A stretch of DNA of 64,000 nt from Bacteroidota bacterium (GCA_947507965.1 CANNQU010000002.1:32360-96359); one strand, 5' to 3'. Counted from the first letter of the stretch, positions 25,045 to 34,435 are shown. A program made the numbers and translations. The notes: a model not told the origin generated them from the sequence alone.

Positions 25045-27837
25045 ATGAAGTATTTTTTATCTCTTTTATTACCATTTGTTCTTACCTCGTCATCAGCACA
25101 AACCTTGCTTTTGGGGAGTGTGAAAGACAGTAAAACAAATGAGGAAATCATTGGTGCCACTATTTTAATACACAGTACCTTGAACGGTGTGACCACCGAT
25201 ATCAAAGGAAATTTCAAACTGGTATTAAAAGAAGAGAACAAATTGCCCCTGACACTCGACGTTAAATCGATAGGCTATGAGAAGCAAACCGTTATTGTAA
25301 AAGACCTGACAAAAAAGGTAATCATAAAACTCGCTCCACTCAAAGTAGACCTTACGGGGGTTGATGTCGTGGGAGAACGAATTAGAGAAAAACAGAAACT
25401 CAACCCCCTAACTGTAGAGCAGATGGACCTTGCCGCCATAAAAGAAACCCCGGCTGCCAATTTCTATGATGGCTTAGGGCAGATGAAAGGAGTTGATATC
25501 ACGGCAGCCAGCATCGGTTTTAAAGTTATCAATACCCGCGGGTTCAACAGTACTTCTCCGGTAAGAAGCCTTCAGGTTATTGATGGTGTTGACAACCAAG
25601 CTCCTGGATTGAATTTTTCATTGGGCAACTTTTTAGGGGCTTCTGAAATTGATGTAAAAAGTGTTGACCTGGTGATGGGTGCGAGCAGCGCTTATTTTGG
25701 CCCCAATGCATTTAATGGCGTTATCAGCATGAACTCTAAGGACCCTTTTACCTTTACGGGCTTGAGTGTGCTGGAAAAAGTAGGAGAGCGCAATTTGAAT
25801 GAGACCGCGATACGTTATGCGCAGAAATTTAAGAATAAAAAGGGAGATGATCTCTTTGCCTATAAATTCAATATTTATTATATGAAGGCACACGACTGGG
25901 AAGCCTTAAACTATAATGCTACCGAGAATAGTAAAGTGGGTAAAGATAATCCGGGAGGATATGATGCAGTAAACCGTTACGGAGATGAATATGTAGGTGC
26001 TTTACAAAATTTCTCCGACAAGAGAGGGCAGAGAGATGCTCCTGGATTAGGTGTTTTTTACCGTACCGGATATCTTGAAAAAGATTTGGTTGATTATAAC
26101 AGTCAAAACCTGAAATTAGGAGCCTCCTTCCATTATCGTTTTAATCCTAAACTTGAACTAATCTATTCTTCAAACTTTGGATATGGAACCACCGTTTATC
26201 AGGGAGAGAATCGTTTAAGCTTAAAAGACATCACCTTCTATCAAAACCGCGTTGAATTAAAAAAAGAGAATAAATGGTTTGTACAGGCCTATGCTACCAA
26301 CGAAAATTCAGGTAAAAGTTTCGATGCTGTATTCACCGCTAATCTAATTCAAAGTTTGTCGAGCAATTTTGAAAACTGGGCACTTACCTATTATGCCTAT
26401 TGGGCAACCTATGTAATTCCAAAAGTAAAGGCGTTACCCGGCTTCCCGGCTGAACCGGTTTGGCCCAATCCGTATGACTATGATGGTGCCAATGCAGCCA
26501 TAAACGCCAATCGCGATTTAATCCAGCAATGGCATAAGGATGCAGCAGCGAAAGCAAATACGGGAAGCCCTTTATTAAGAACCTCCAATTATTATGAACC
26601 TGGCACACCCGCATTTGATTCCTTGTTCAAGTTGATTACAACACGAAACTTTTCTACCAACAAAGAAAGTTATGGCTCTCGCTTTTACGATCGATCGGCG
26701 CTCTATCATTTGCGAGGGGAATACAAGTTCACACCAAAATTTTGTGATATTAACACAGGAGGTAACGTACGAATCTATGCCCCAGTATCGAAAGGCACCG
26801 TTTTTATCGATACCGGAACCCGTGTTATTCATAATTATGAGTTTGGATTATTCGCAGGTTTAGAGAAGAAGATTATAGATGAGAAGCTAAAAATAAATGC
26901 AACCGCTCGTCTCGACAAAAATCAAAACTTTAATTACAATGTTTCACCAGCCCTTTCGGCTGTATTTGCGCATGATAAAAATAATGTTTTCCGTGTTTCT
27001 ATGTCGTCAGCCATTCGGAATCCTACGTTACTCGATCAATATTTTAACTATAATGTAGGGCCTGCGATTTTGAAAGGAAATGTTGATGGGTTTACGTATC
27101 TGTGCACCATCCCTTCGCTTCTTAAATCGCTTGACAACCAAGATACCACGATACTAGTGCATTTTGATGTAGCCCCTATTCAACCTGAAAAAGTAAAAAC
27201 GGTGGAGGTAGGATATAGAGGCACACTATTTAACCGTGTTTATGTAGATGCCAGTTACTACTATAGCTTTTATCACGATTTCATCGGGTATAAACTGGGA
27301 GCCGATGCCAAATTCGACAATACCAGCCGACCTATTGCTGTTCAGGTTTATAGAGTTGCGGCCAATGCCAAGGACAAAGTAACCACCCAGGGTTTTGCGA
27401 TGAACTATAATTACTATTTCGCGAAGTACTTTACGTTTGCAGGCAACTATTCATGGAACCGATTGAACCAAATAAAAGAAAGCGATTCTATTATTCCGGC
27501 GTATAATACGCCTGAAAATAAATTTAATATTAGCATCAGTGCTCGCGATTTGGAAGGGAAATTATTTAATAAAATAAATATTACCGGTTGGGGTTTTAAT
27601 ATCAATTATAAATGGGTACAAGGATTCATATTCGAGGGCTCCCCTCAATTCACTGGGTTTGTGCCGGCTTATGATATGGTGGATGCACAGATAAATTATC
27701 ACTACCAAAAATGGAAAACGACGTTTAAGCTTGGTGCCTCTAATCTATTCAATAAAAAATTCTTCCAGGTTTATGGTGGCCCATACATCGCACGTCTTGC
27801 CTATTTCTCTATTCTAATCGACTTAAAAAAACAATGA
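25045..27837 (+). CDS. TonB-dependent outer-membrane receptor
   Basis: A 930-residue protein with a signal peptide ending SSSAQ, a carboxypeptidase-regulatory-like domain (GSVKDSKTNEEIIGATILI, about residues 20-100), a plug domain (FNSTSPVRSLQVIDGVDNQAPG; MGASSAYFGPNAFNGVISM) and a 22-strand-type beta barrel ending with an aromatic-rich strand (AYFSILIDL). Such receptors take up large nutrients or siderophores using TonB energy. The ATG at 25045 places the signal peptide at the N-terminus; upstream in-frame TTG codons would hide it. It is divergent from rluB and is followed 72 nt later by an esterase-like T9SS protein, perhaps acting on the imported ligand. Substrate unknown. Confidence 0.93.
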   Translation: MKYFLSLLLPFVLTSSSAQTLLLGSVKDSKTNEEIIGATILIHSTLNGVTTDIKGNFKLVLKEENKLPLTLDVKSIGYEKQTVIVKDLTKKVIIKLAPLKVDLTGVDVVGERIREKQKLNPLTVEQMDLAAIKETPAANFYDGLGQMKGVDITAASIGFKVINTRGFNSTSPVRSLQVIDGVDNQAPGLNFSLGNFLGASEIDVKSVDLVMGASSAYFGPNAFNGVISMNSKDPFTFTGLSVLEKVGERNLNETAIRYAQKFKNKKGDDLFAYKFNIYYMKAHDWEALNYNATENSKVGKDNPGGYDAVNRYGDEYVGALQNFSDKRGQRDAPGLGVFYRTGYLEKDLVDYNSQNLKLGASFHYRFNPKLELIYSSNFGYGTTVYQGENRLSLKDITFYQNRVELKKENKWFVQAYATNENSGKSFDAVFTANLIQSLSSNFENWALTYYAYWATYVIPKVKALPGFPAEPVWPNPYDYDGANAAINANRDLIQQWHKDAAAKANTGSPLLRTSNYYEPGTPAFDSLFKLITTRNFSTNKESYGSRFYDRSALYHLRGEYKFTPKFCDINTGGNVRIYAPVSKGTVFIDTGTRVIHNYEFGLFAGLEKKIIDEKLKINATARLDKNQNFNYNVSPALSAVFAHDKNNVFRVSMSSAIRNPTLLDQYFNYNVGPAILKGNVDGFTYLCTIPSLLKSLDNQDTTILVHFDVAPIQPEKVKTVEVGYRGTLFNRVYVDASYYYSFYHDFIGYKLGADAKFDNTSRPIAVQVYRVAANAKDKVTTQGFAMNYNYYFAKYFTFAGNYSWNRLNQIKESDSIIPAYNTPENKFNISISARDLEGKLFNKINITGWGFNINYKWVQGFIFEGSPQFTGFVPAYDMVDAQINYHYQKWKTTFKLGASNLFNKKFFQVYGGPYIARLAYFSILIDLKKQ

Positions 27838-27909
27838 AATACTTATAATTTGGTAATTCTAGATTATAATTATAGATTCGCTAAAATTAATATCACTACC
27901 TTATTTATC

Positions 27910-29418
27910 ATGAAAAGAAATTTACTCTCAACCATTATCTTATTATTTGCTGCTTCGAGCATTTTCGGACAGCGTTATCTCACGGAAGTTTTTCCCACTT
28001 ACCAAAAAATAAAAGACTCGGTATATGCGATAAACTATGAAATTCTTACAGGATCACCTGTACTTAAAAACCTCAAATGCGATATCTATTTACCTCCTGC
28101 GGGCGATACTGCACAAAAAAGGCCGTTGATTGTGATGTTGCATACCGGTAGTTTCTTACCTCGTTATGTAAACCAAGGTCCCACTGGCGATAAAAACGAC
28201 AGTGCTACCGTTGAAATGTGCAAACGTTTCGCGATGAGAGGCTATGTTGTTTGTGCTGCTGCCTATCGTCAAGGATGGAACCCACAAGGAACCACTGTTG
28301 ATATACGACGTGGTACTATTATGCAAGCGGTTTACCGTGGCATGCAAGATGCAAAAGCAGCGATACGTTACATGCGTATGAATGCCGCATTGTATAAAAT
28401 TGATACCGGGAAAGTTGTTTTAGGCGGGCAAGGCACTGGCGGGTATATCGCTTTGGGTTGCGCGTATGTTGATCGTATTGGTGAGACCCGATATTCGAAA
28501 TTTATTGATGGTGGAACAGGTAAGCCTTATATCGATACCGCTGTACTAGGGGATATCGATGGTTTGGTAGCGGCTACATTAAACAATGTAAACAACCCAG
28601 GATATAGCTCAAAAGCTAATATGATATTTAACTTAGGTGGCGCTATTGGCGATATTAACTGGATGGAAGCAGGCGAACTTCCTGTGGTAGGATTTCATAG
28701 TTATACCGATCCTTTCGCACCGGACACCAGCGGTATCGTATATGTACCGGGCACCACCCCTCAACCCGTAATTCCGGTTGATGGAAGCCGTAACATTTGC
28801 AGAAAGGCAAATACTATCGGTTTAAACAATCAATGGAAGCTTGCCTCGTTTCATGATGCCTATTCTGCTGCATCGAAAATCAACAATGAAAACATTGAAG
28901 GTTACTTCCGTTTCAAAATTGCTCCGGGAGGCATGCAGGCAGCACCGTGGGAATGGTGGGATTCAACAACGACCATTACCGTTGCAAACTTAACGTTATT
29001 GGCCATCGGTTATCCTGCAGCTCAAGCCGCAGCAGGAGCTCAACAATGTCATATTAATGGTTTAAGCACCAATCCGAATATGAGCAAAACAAAGGCAATG
29101 GCTTATATCGATACCATGCAAAACTACCTTGCCCCACGTATGATGATTGCGTTAAAAATAAATGGTTATATGCAATTTATGGGTATCGATCAAGCAAAAG
29201 GAGCAGCAAAATTTGGAATGTATCCAAACCCTGCCAACCATCATTTAACCATTACTACGGAAGAAGAAATACAGCAGGTTCAATTATTTGATATGGCTGG
29301 CAGAAATGTTCTAAACAGCACATCTTCAAACTTTGATTTCAACCTTAATACCGGTGTTTATATTGTAAAGGTAATCACCAACAAAGGAGAAGCAGTTCAG
29401 AAGTTGATTGTTAATTAA
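27910..29418 (+). CDS. T9SS-exported alpha/beta-hydrolase-like protein lacking the canonical nucleophile
   Basis: About 502 residues with a signal peptide ending IFGQ, an esterase-like core (LKCDIYLPPAGD, PLIVMLHTGSF, DAKAAIRYMRMNA) and a C-terminal type IX sorting domain (FGMYPNPANHHLTI to GEAVQKLIVN). The segment that should hold the nucleophile elbow GxSxG reads LGGQGTGG, with Gly175 in place of Ser. The protein may be catalytically dead or use another residue. It lies directly downstream of the TonB receptor and is closed by a strong terminator. A role in substrate binding on the cell surface is possible but inferred. Confidence 0.82.
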   Translation: MKRNLLSTIILLFAASSIFGQRYLTEVFPTYQKIKDSVYAINYEILTGSPVLKNLKCDIYLPPAGDTAQKRPLIVMLHTGSFLPRYVNQGPTGDKNDSATVEMCKRFAMRGYVVCAAAYRQGWNPQGTTVDIRRGTIMQAVYRGMQDAKAAIRYMRMNAALYKIDTGKVVLGGQGTGGYIALGCAYVDRIGETRYSKFIDGGTGKPYIDTAVLGDIDGLVAATLNNVNNPGYSSKANMIFNLGGAIGDINWMEAGELPVVGFHSYTDPFAPDTSGIVYVPGTTPQPVIPVDGSRNICRKANTIGLNNQWKLASFHDAYSAASKINNENIEGYFRFKIAPGGMQAAPWEWWDSTTTITVANLTLLAIGYPAAQAAAGAQQCHINGLSTNPNMSKTKAMAYIDTMQNYLAPRMMIALKINGYMQFMGIDQAKGAAKFGMYPNPANHHLTITTEEEIQQVQLFDMAGRNVLNSTSSNFDFNLNTGVYIVKVITNKGEAVQKLIVN

Positions 29419-29440
29419 GAACCAACTATTTTATATAAAA

Positions 29441-29469
29441 AAAGCGGAAGATCAACACTTCCGCTTTTT
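29441..29469 (+). terminator. Intrinsic terminator after the esterase-like gene
   Basis: AAAGCGGAAG (29441-29450), a 7-nt loop and CTTCCGCTTT (29458-29467) form a perfect 10-bp stem followed by T residues. It lies 22 nt after the stop at 29418. Confidence 0.9.
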
Positions 29470-29630
29470 CTATGCCCTTTCTAATTGCATTGGATGGATT
29501 ATTATGCTGCAAAATGCGGTCGCTGGATTTAAAAACGAGATAACCTGTTTACTCTTCTTACCCATCTTATCATTTGGTTCCCCCGTTATATTTCTAACCT
29601 TGGGTGTATTCTTTTATACTTACCAAATAG

Positions 29631-29655
29631 ATAGTACTTTCATTATAGGTAGTAT
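29631..29655. promoter_or_regulatory. HxlR-type operator, copy 2
   Basis: A 25-bp site starting ATAGTACTTTC and ending TAGGTAGTAT, 23 of 25 positions identical to 14247-14271 next to the HxlR gene. It ends directly before the TTG -33 box of the downstream SnoaL-like gene, where a bound regulator would block or recruit polymerase. Confidence 0.65.
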
Positions 29656-29656
29656 A

Positions 29657-29687
29657 TTGTGTATGTAAAGTACTTGATGCATTTTTG
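29657..29687 (+). promoter_or_regulatory. Promoter of the SnoaL-like gene
   Basis: TTG (29657-29659), a 20-nt spacer and CATTTTTG (29680-29687, one mismatch to TAnnTTTG). The element ends 22 nt before the ATG at 29710. Confidence 0.5.
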
Positions 29688-29709
29688 CATCCTAATTAAA
29701 AAAGAAAAA

Positions 29710-30216
29710 ATGACCAAAGTATTTTTTAGCATGCTTTTAATAGCATTATCCACCAATGCAATTTTTGCACAATCAAAAAAAGAAGTTAAAATGGAAACAA
29801 CACACAACAAAGAGACGGCTTTAAACGTATCAAAAGCTATTATGACGGGTCAATGGAACAAAGTTAATGAATTATTGGATGACAGCTTTCAATACATTGG
29901 CGATGGCCAACCTGCAATTAACAAACAACAGTACATTTATTTTATGAAGGAAGTGCTTTGTACGGCCATGACCAATATGGATATGAAGTTTCCAAGAGTA
30001 ATTGCGGAAGGCGACTTCGTATCCGTCGATTATACTAATGAAATGACCAACTCCGGTGCGTTTTATGGCATTCCTGCAACAGGAAAAAGAATTTACGCCA
30101 CGGGTCAATTTATCCGAGAAGTAAAAAACGGCAAAGTAGTAGCCGAATGGCAAACAACAAATATGTACGGCATGATGGTACAATTAGGAGTAATTCCAGC
30201 ACCACAAGGAAAGTAA
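29710..30216 (+). CDS. Exported SnoaL-like (NTF2-fold) protein
   Basis: About 168 residues with a signal peptide ending IFAQ. The NTF2-like fold is recognised from ETALNVSKAIMTGQWNKVNELL, then GIPATGKRIYATGQFIREVKNGKVVAEWQTTNMYGMMVQLGV, the pattern of SnoaL/ester-cyclase proteins. No enzymatic function can be assigned. The ATG at 29710 places the signal peptide correctly and lies downstream of the promoter, while the earlier in-frame ATG at 29659 overlaps the -33 box. The upstream operator matches that of the HxlR gene at 13870, so it is probably part of that regulon. Confidence 0.84.
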   Translation: MTKVFFSMLLIALSTNAIFAQSKKEVKMETTHNKETALNVSKAIMTGQWNKVNELLDDSFQYIGDGQPAINKQQYIYFMKEVLCTAMTNMDMKFPRVIAEGDFVSVDYTNEMTNSGAFYGIPATGKRIYATGQFIREVKNGKVVAEWQTTNMYGMMVQLGVIPAPQGK

Positions 30217-30234
30217 TTTTCACACAAGTTAAAT

Positions 30235-30270
30235 ATGCCATCTTAAGCCAACGCTTTTGGTGGCATTTTT
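30235..30270 (+). terminator. Probable terminator after the SnoaL-like gene
   Basis: ATGCCA (30235-30240) pairs with TGGCAT (30261-30266), with an inner AAGC/GCTT stem, followed by a T-run. It lies 18 nt after the stop. Confidence 0.65.
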
Positions 30271-30374
30271 GCTTTATTGCCAACTCAAAAGTTAACTAAA
30301 TAATTTAGGTAGCTATATACTCTTTTTAGTTTTACACGTTCTTATAATCCGCAAATCCTTTATTTAAAGATGGC

Positions 30375-31838
30375 CTATTGTTCCTTCAAATTCACCCTAA
30401 AATTATTTATTAACGGAAGCGTTTGTTGAAAATACGTATTAAAAACAACTCTAAAGGTATTGATGTTTTGCAAGCTATCGTTCAGTAATTCGTAATTTTT
30501 ATCCGGGAAATAGTAAGCATGTAAATTTCGAAACTCATCATCTGCGGTTATACCCAGGAAGTCGCGAATGCCATGATCACCTTGAAGTATGATAATTGAG
30601 TTGGGGTTATGTTGTAAAATCTTGTTCACGTAGTTAACGACCAAACCGTTGCCATATTCAAGCTGGTTAATAAACTTAGCATTAAATACGTTTACCTCAC
30701 TCATCATCGCATTTTCAAAGCTATCGATAACCATTGTTTCATGTGGAACCAGCAGATGTAAATATACAAATTTTGGATTTTTACCAGCAATCGCCTTCTC
30801 CGCTTCCTTATCATTCATTTGATTATCTTTAACGGCTTGAAGATAGTCTTCCATTAATGCAGGTGCTATTTTATCATTCTTATTTTTCGAATGTTCAATA
30901 TGGCGAATATCCCTCAGTAATCGATTCGGCAGCATAATATTATCTGTCATTTGAGTATATAAAAAGCTAAATGCTGGTGTAGTGGCTGGTTTCTTCTGAA
31001 GAAGATCGAAGATCGAAAAATTATAAATTTCATACCCTTGTTCTTCAAGAAACTTACAAACGTTATTGCTTTTAATATTTCGTAAACATCTTAAATACTC
31101 CAAATTAGAAACTTCATTCGGATTGAATCTGATATCCGGCGGCAACATATTCAAGGTGGAGAGAATGGAGAAGCAGGTATTCTTATAACTGCTCGAGCTT
31201 TCTTTTACCATATAGAAATTATTTTTATTAAGAAAGGAGTCCAAGGCATTCACATACCCAAATCGATGCAACAATACCGACGACGACGGGTAACCATCCA
31301 TCACGATGAAATATACATCAGGCTTTTCATTTACAGAGGGGTGGTTCAACGTAAGTGAATTGCTTGGAGAATACATGCTCTCATTCATGCCTGAGAATGA
31401 CTTCATCGTAAAATATATCCCACTGGAAGCCCACCATAAAAGTGTTAGCATATTAAAAAAATAATTCATCCTATAAGCGCTTTTCCACTTATAGAAAAAA
31501 CAAGCAATACCGCCCAAACAGCATGCAAATAAAGGCAAGAGCAAACTATAATGCATAAAATAGGCAGAGAAAGGCAGAAGCTTCAGACTATCGACAATCG
31601 ATCCAAAGAAAAGAACAAGTACAAATGCCGGGAATAACATAATTCCTAGTTTGCTCCAACTCGATGAAACCAATATGGCGAGAATAGACAAGAAAAATAA
31701 GGTAGAAAATACAATCCAGTTTTGTTTTAAAATCCCAACCATATCAACGTATGGATAGTACATACCGAAAGCATAGATAAAAAAATAGATCAGCAGAAGT
31801 AACAGATGCAAAGGTTGTTCTTTCAGTATCTTTTTCAT
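30375..31838 (-). CDS. Membrane-anchored sulfatase/phosphoethanolamine-transferase-like protein
   Basis: A 487-residue protein with four to five N-terminal helices (to about residue 150) and an alkaline-phosphatase-superfamily domain: metal-site segments VYFIVMDGYPSSS, FVYLHLLVPHE and IIILQGDHGIRD. The overall layout resembles LtaS/EptA-type enzymes that transfer or hydrolyse phosphate or sulphate groups on envelope polymers. The acceptor is unknown. It overlaps the stop of the preceding methyltransferase-like gene by ATGA and is the last gene of a three-gene operon (33377 to 30375). Confidence 0.8.
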   Translation of the reverse strand: MKKILKEQPLHLLLLLIYFFIYAFGMYYPYVDMVGILKQNWIVFSTLFFLSILAILVSSSWSKLGIMLFPAFVLVLFFGSIVDSLKLLPFSAYFMHYSLLLPLFACCLGGIACFFYKWKSAYRMNYFFNMLTLLWWASSGIYFTMKSFSGMNESMYSPSNSLTLNHPSVNEKPDVYFIVMDGYPSSSVLLHRFGYVNALDSFLNKNNFYMVKESSSSYKNTCFSILSTLNMLPPDIRFNPNEVSNLEYLRCLRNIKSNNVCKFLEEQGYEIYNFSIFDLLQKKPATTPAFSFLYTQMTDNIMLPNRLLRDIRHIEHSKNKNDKIAPALMEDYLQAVKDNQMNDKEAEKAIAGKNPKFVYLHLLVPHETMVIDSFENAMMSEVNVFNAKFINQLEYGNGLVVNYVNKILQHNPNSIIILQGDHGIRDFLGITADDEFRNLHAYYFPDKNYELLNDSLQNINTFRVVFNTYFQQTLPLINNFRVNLKEQ

Positions 31839-33211
31839 TTCGAATTCTTATTTGTTTCGCAAAAAAACAAGGTACGTAAGCCCGACTTAAGTGTGTTTTT
31901 TGAATGAATTGTAAAGTGCTTTTCGAGTGCCTTCGTGAAATTTGCTTCGGTATAGTTCTCTTTTATAGATTTATTATTACCCAGTAGAAAGGCGCATCTA
32001 TCATCATTAGGACTGACCCATTCAATCAATAAATACTTCGTAGAAGAAGCAAAAAGCAGAGCAATTCCTTCAAAAGATATTTGGTTGGTAATTCGCAGGT
32101 GATGCACCAATGCAAAAGCAAATATGAGATCGGCATTCATCCGTTTTAAAAAACTATCACGCTCCCGGTTCATAAATCCTAAGGCCGGAGAAGGATTGGC
32201 TAAATCACAAAATAACGGTACGATATTCGAGATATGATTTACCTTGTTTAAATTGGCATTCTCTGCCATACTATTCCGGTCGCTATCGGTACAAATAATA
32301 AGGTCGCCATAGGAAGCAAATAGCCGACTAAATGTTCCATTATTTCCACCGGCATCCCAAATTACCTTTTGTTTCCCAAGTTTATCTAAATACCCCCTAA
32401 CCAGTGCCTCTTTCTCGGAAAGATAGGCCTCATCAGTGCCAGTCAAATAATATTGACCCCACTGACTCATCTCGCGTTTAATTTTCAAGCCTTCAATAGT
32501 CGACTGCAAATGTGAAATTAAATGAAGTGGGTTTACTTTCGTTTTAGGCATTGCTTCCACGTCAGCAATTGTTTTGTGTTTGTTTTTAGCGATGCTTTTC
32601 GAATGCATAAAAACATGCAATAAGGAGGAAAATTTAAAACGCTCATAAAATGGCAATATTTTAGTTGCAAGATCAAGAGGGATGCCATCGATATTACCGC
32701 ATAGCAATATTACCAAGCTTTCGTCGACCCGGCACATGAGCAGCAATGGAGCCAGGAAATGCTGGCAAAATTGCTTGTAAGCAACCCACGGTTGCCCCTG
32801 CTCGTATATTTCGAATGATAAGGTATCGATAAGTATGGCTTTGTTATGGCGAAATTGGATGTTATATGCGCTCGCATCTTTTAATATCATGCCCTTCTTT
32901 AAACTAATTTGCATGATCGACAAAGTGGTAAGTGCCGCTTCTTTTAACTGCTCAAAACACCACTCGTAAGGGTAAGAAATGAAGGGAAGAAACTCAGGCT
33001 TTATCGTTTTGTAAGCATCGGCATTAATATTCTCAACTTCTGAATGAGAAATTAATAGGTTTTTAGATGTTAACTCACTATATAATCCACTATTTATCAA
33101 TGCTTCAAAATGAGGTTTGTAATACTCATTTATTTGACGGTACAAGATATGGTTTTGGGTAAAAACATATCCTGCATCATCACGAAAAGAAGCTGGGTGT
33201 TTAACGGGCAT
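31835..33211 (-). CDS. Two-domain NoeA-like SAM methyltransferase
   Basis: About 458 residues. The C-terminal half is a class I methyltransferase with motif I VIWDAGGNNGTFSRLFASYG, the acidic residue in CTDSDRNSM and motif FAFALVHHLRI. The N-terminal half has a kinase-like phrase, LKDASAYNIQFRHNKAILIDTLSFE. This pairing resembles NoeA-like nodulation-related methyltransferases as remembered. Four in-frame ATG codons and a TTG lie close together between 33211 and 33250; 33211 is chosen because it overlaps the preceding stop by only 11 nt. It is the middle gene of an operon with a small membrane protein and a membrane sulfatase-like enzyme, so an envelope-glycan role is inferred. Confidence 0.77.
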   Translation of the reverse strand: MPVKHPASFRDDAGYVFTQNHILYRQINEYYKPHFEALINSGLYSELTSKNLLISHSEVENINADAYKTIKPEFLPFISYPYEWCFEQLKEAALTTLSIMQISLKKGMILKDASAYNIQFRHNKAILIDTLSFEIYEQGQPWVAYKQFCQHFLAPLLLMCRVDESLVILLCGNIDGIPLDLATKILPFYERFKFSSLLHVFMHSKSIAKNKHKTIADVEAMPKTKVNPLHLISHLQSTIEGLKIKREMSQWGQYYLTGTDEAYLSEKEALVRGYLDKLGKQKVIWDAGGNNGTFSRLFASYGDLIICTDSDRNSMAENANLNKVNHISNIVPLFCDLANPSPALGFMNRERDSFLKRMNADLIFAFALVHHLRITNQISFEGIALLFASSTKYLLIEWVSPNDDRCAFLLGNNKSIKENYTEANFTKALEKHFTIHSKNTLKSGLRTLFFCETNKNSK

Positions 33212-33377
33212 TACCATTATCATCAGGTAATTTATCGGCATTATTCCCAATAAAAAATAATTTTATTCGCGTCCAAAAGGTTTTTAAAAAAAACCAGGTA
33301 CTGAGTATGCCACCAATAATAATTTGAAAAAGGAAACTACCGCTTCCAGGGTCGATGTATAAGATAAGTTTTTCCAT
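33201..33377 (-). CDS. 58-residue membrane protein of the IDPGSGS type
   Basis: A short protein reading LILYIDPGSGSFLFQIIIGG then one or two membrane segments and a charged tail ending PDDNGNAR. Small proteins with an IDPGSGS/IDPGTGS start and a WRRIK-like segment are often found beside polymer-modifying membrane enzymes; none has an assigned function. The ATG at 33377 is directly preceded by a perfect -7 element, so it starts the operon. It overlaps the methyltransferase gene. Confidence 0.75.
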   Translation of the reverse strand: MEKLILYIDPGSGSFLFQIIIGGILSTWFFLKTFWTRIKLFFIGNNADKLPDDNGNAR

Positions 33378-33380
33378 GAG

Positions 33381-33388
33381 CAAAGGTA
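33381..33388 (-). promoter_or_regulatory. -7 element of the small membrane-protein operon
   Basis: Minus-strand TACCTTTG, a perfect TAnnTTTG match, ends 3 nt before the ATG at 33377, predicting a leaderless transcript. Confidence 0.55.
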
Positions 33389-33507
33389 ATAAAATTAAAG
33401 AGCAGATAATTATCCTGAGTTCTAAGAATGCCACAGAACACACAAAAGTTATTCACTTGATGGCACACACTTACAATTCATTCCTTTTGCATTAACTTCG
33501 CCACGTC

Positions 33508-34410
33508 ATGGAGTTGCCCCTACTTTTGCAAGAATTTAATAATGGAAACATCCGCGCGCTCGCTCGAAGCGTGAGCTTGGTTGAAAATGAGTCGATTGGC
33601 TTTGAAACCATACTTACCACACTTCAACCGAAGCAACTGGCGCCTGTGATTGGATTTACCGGTGCACCCGGAGCAGGTAAAAGCAGTCTTGTAAATGCAC
33701 TTACTACCCATTGGGTAAAGCAAAACAAAAAACTGGCCATTATTGCCATTGACCCTACCAGCCCTTTCAATTTCGGCTCCTTGCTCGGCGACAGAATTCG
33801 TATGCTCGAACACTTTAACAACGAGCAAGTTTATATACGCAGCATGGCCACACGTGGCTCGTTGGGTGGATTGTGCGGCAAAATAATTGAGGTAGTACAA
33901 GTCCTTCAATGTTTTGGCTTCGACTATATTATTATAGAAACTGTTGGCGTTGGGCAAAGCGAAGTGGAGATTGCCGGCATTGCCGATACATCCATCGTGG
34001 TGGTAGTGCCTGAATCGGGCGATGAGGTGCAAACCTTGAAAAGTGGTGTGATGGAGATTGCTGATATTTTTGTGGTGAATAAAAGCGACCGTGAAGGGGC
34101 TGAAACCATGGCGATAAACTTAAAGAAAATGGTACACGATAGCTTGACCCCTTGGCAAATTCCCGTTATCCAAGGTATGGCAACACAAAACAAAGGTATA
34201 GAAGAGCTTGCTAGGGCTATTGAATTACACCAAAACATCCTACAGAACCATGAGCGCAGAGCCATTCTTCTTGCCGAGAAGGCATTATTATTAATTCAAC
34301 AACAAAAGGTAAAACACTTTAACAGAAAAAAAATGGAGGAGGAGATCAAAACTCTTTTAAGCCAAAACCATTTTAATCTATATGTCTATGTAAGAAGTAA
34401 ATTAATCTAG
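33508..34410 (+). CDS. meaB: MeaB/ArgK-type G3E GTPase (methylmalonyl-CoA mutase chaperone)
   Basis: 300 residues with a P-loop at 52-60 (GAPGAGKSS), the switch region DPTSPFNFGSLLGDR, RGSLGG, ETVGVGQSE and the base-recognition motif NKSD. MeaB loads and protects the B12 cofactor of methylmalonyl-CoA mutase; the mutase genes are not in this window. TAACTTCG at 33493-33500, one mismatch from the -7 consensus, ends 7 nt before the ATG. The gene is divergent from the small membrane-protein operon and is followed 25 nt later by an FMN reductase gene. Confidence 0.95.
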   Translation: MELPLLLQEFNNGNIRALARSVSLVENESIGFETILTTLQPKQLAPVIGFTGAPGAGKSSLVNALTTHWVKQNKKLAIIAIDPTSPFNFGSLLGDRIRMLEHFNNEQVYIRSMATRGSLGGLCGKIIEVVQVLQCFGFDYIIIETVGVGQSEVEIAGIADTSIVVVVPESGDEVQTLKSGVMEIADIFVVNKSDREGAETMAINLKKMVHDSLTPWQIPVIQGMATQNKGIEELARAIELHQNILQNHERRAILLAEKALLLIQQQKVKHFNRKKMEEEIKTLLSQNHFNLYVYVRSKLI

Positions 34411-34435
34411 TTTTGCTTTTTTTATACCACAAATA

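Noticed and set aside
29408..29668. An 86-codon plus-strand frame with hydrophobic segments
   Set aside because: It spans a strong terminator, an HxlR-type operator and the -33 box of the next promoter, and starts inside the preceding gene.
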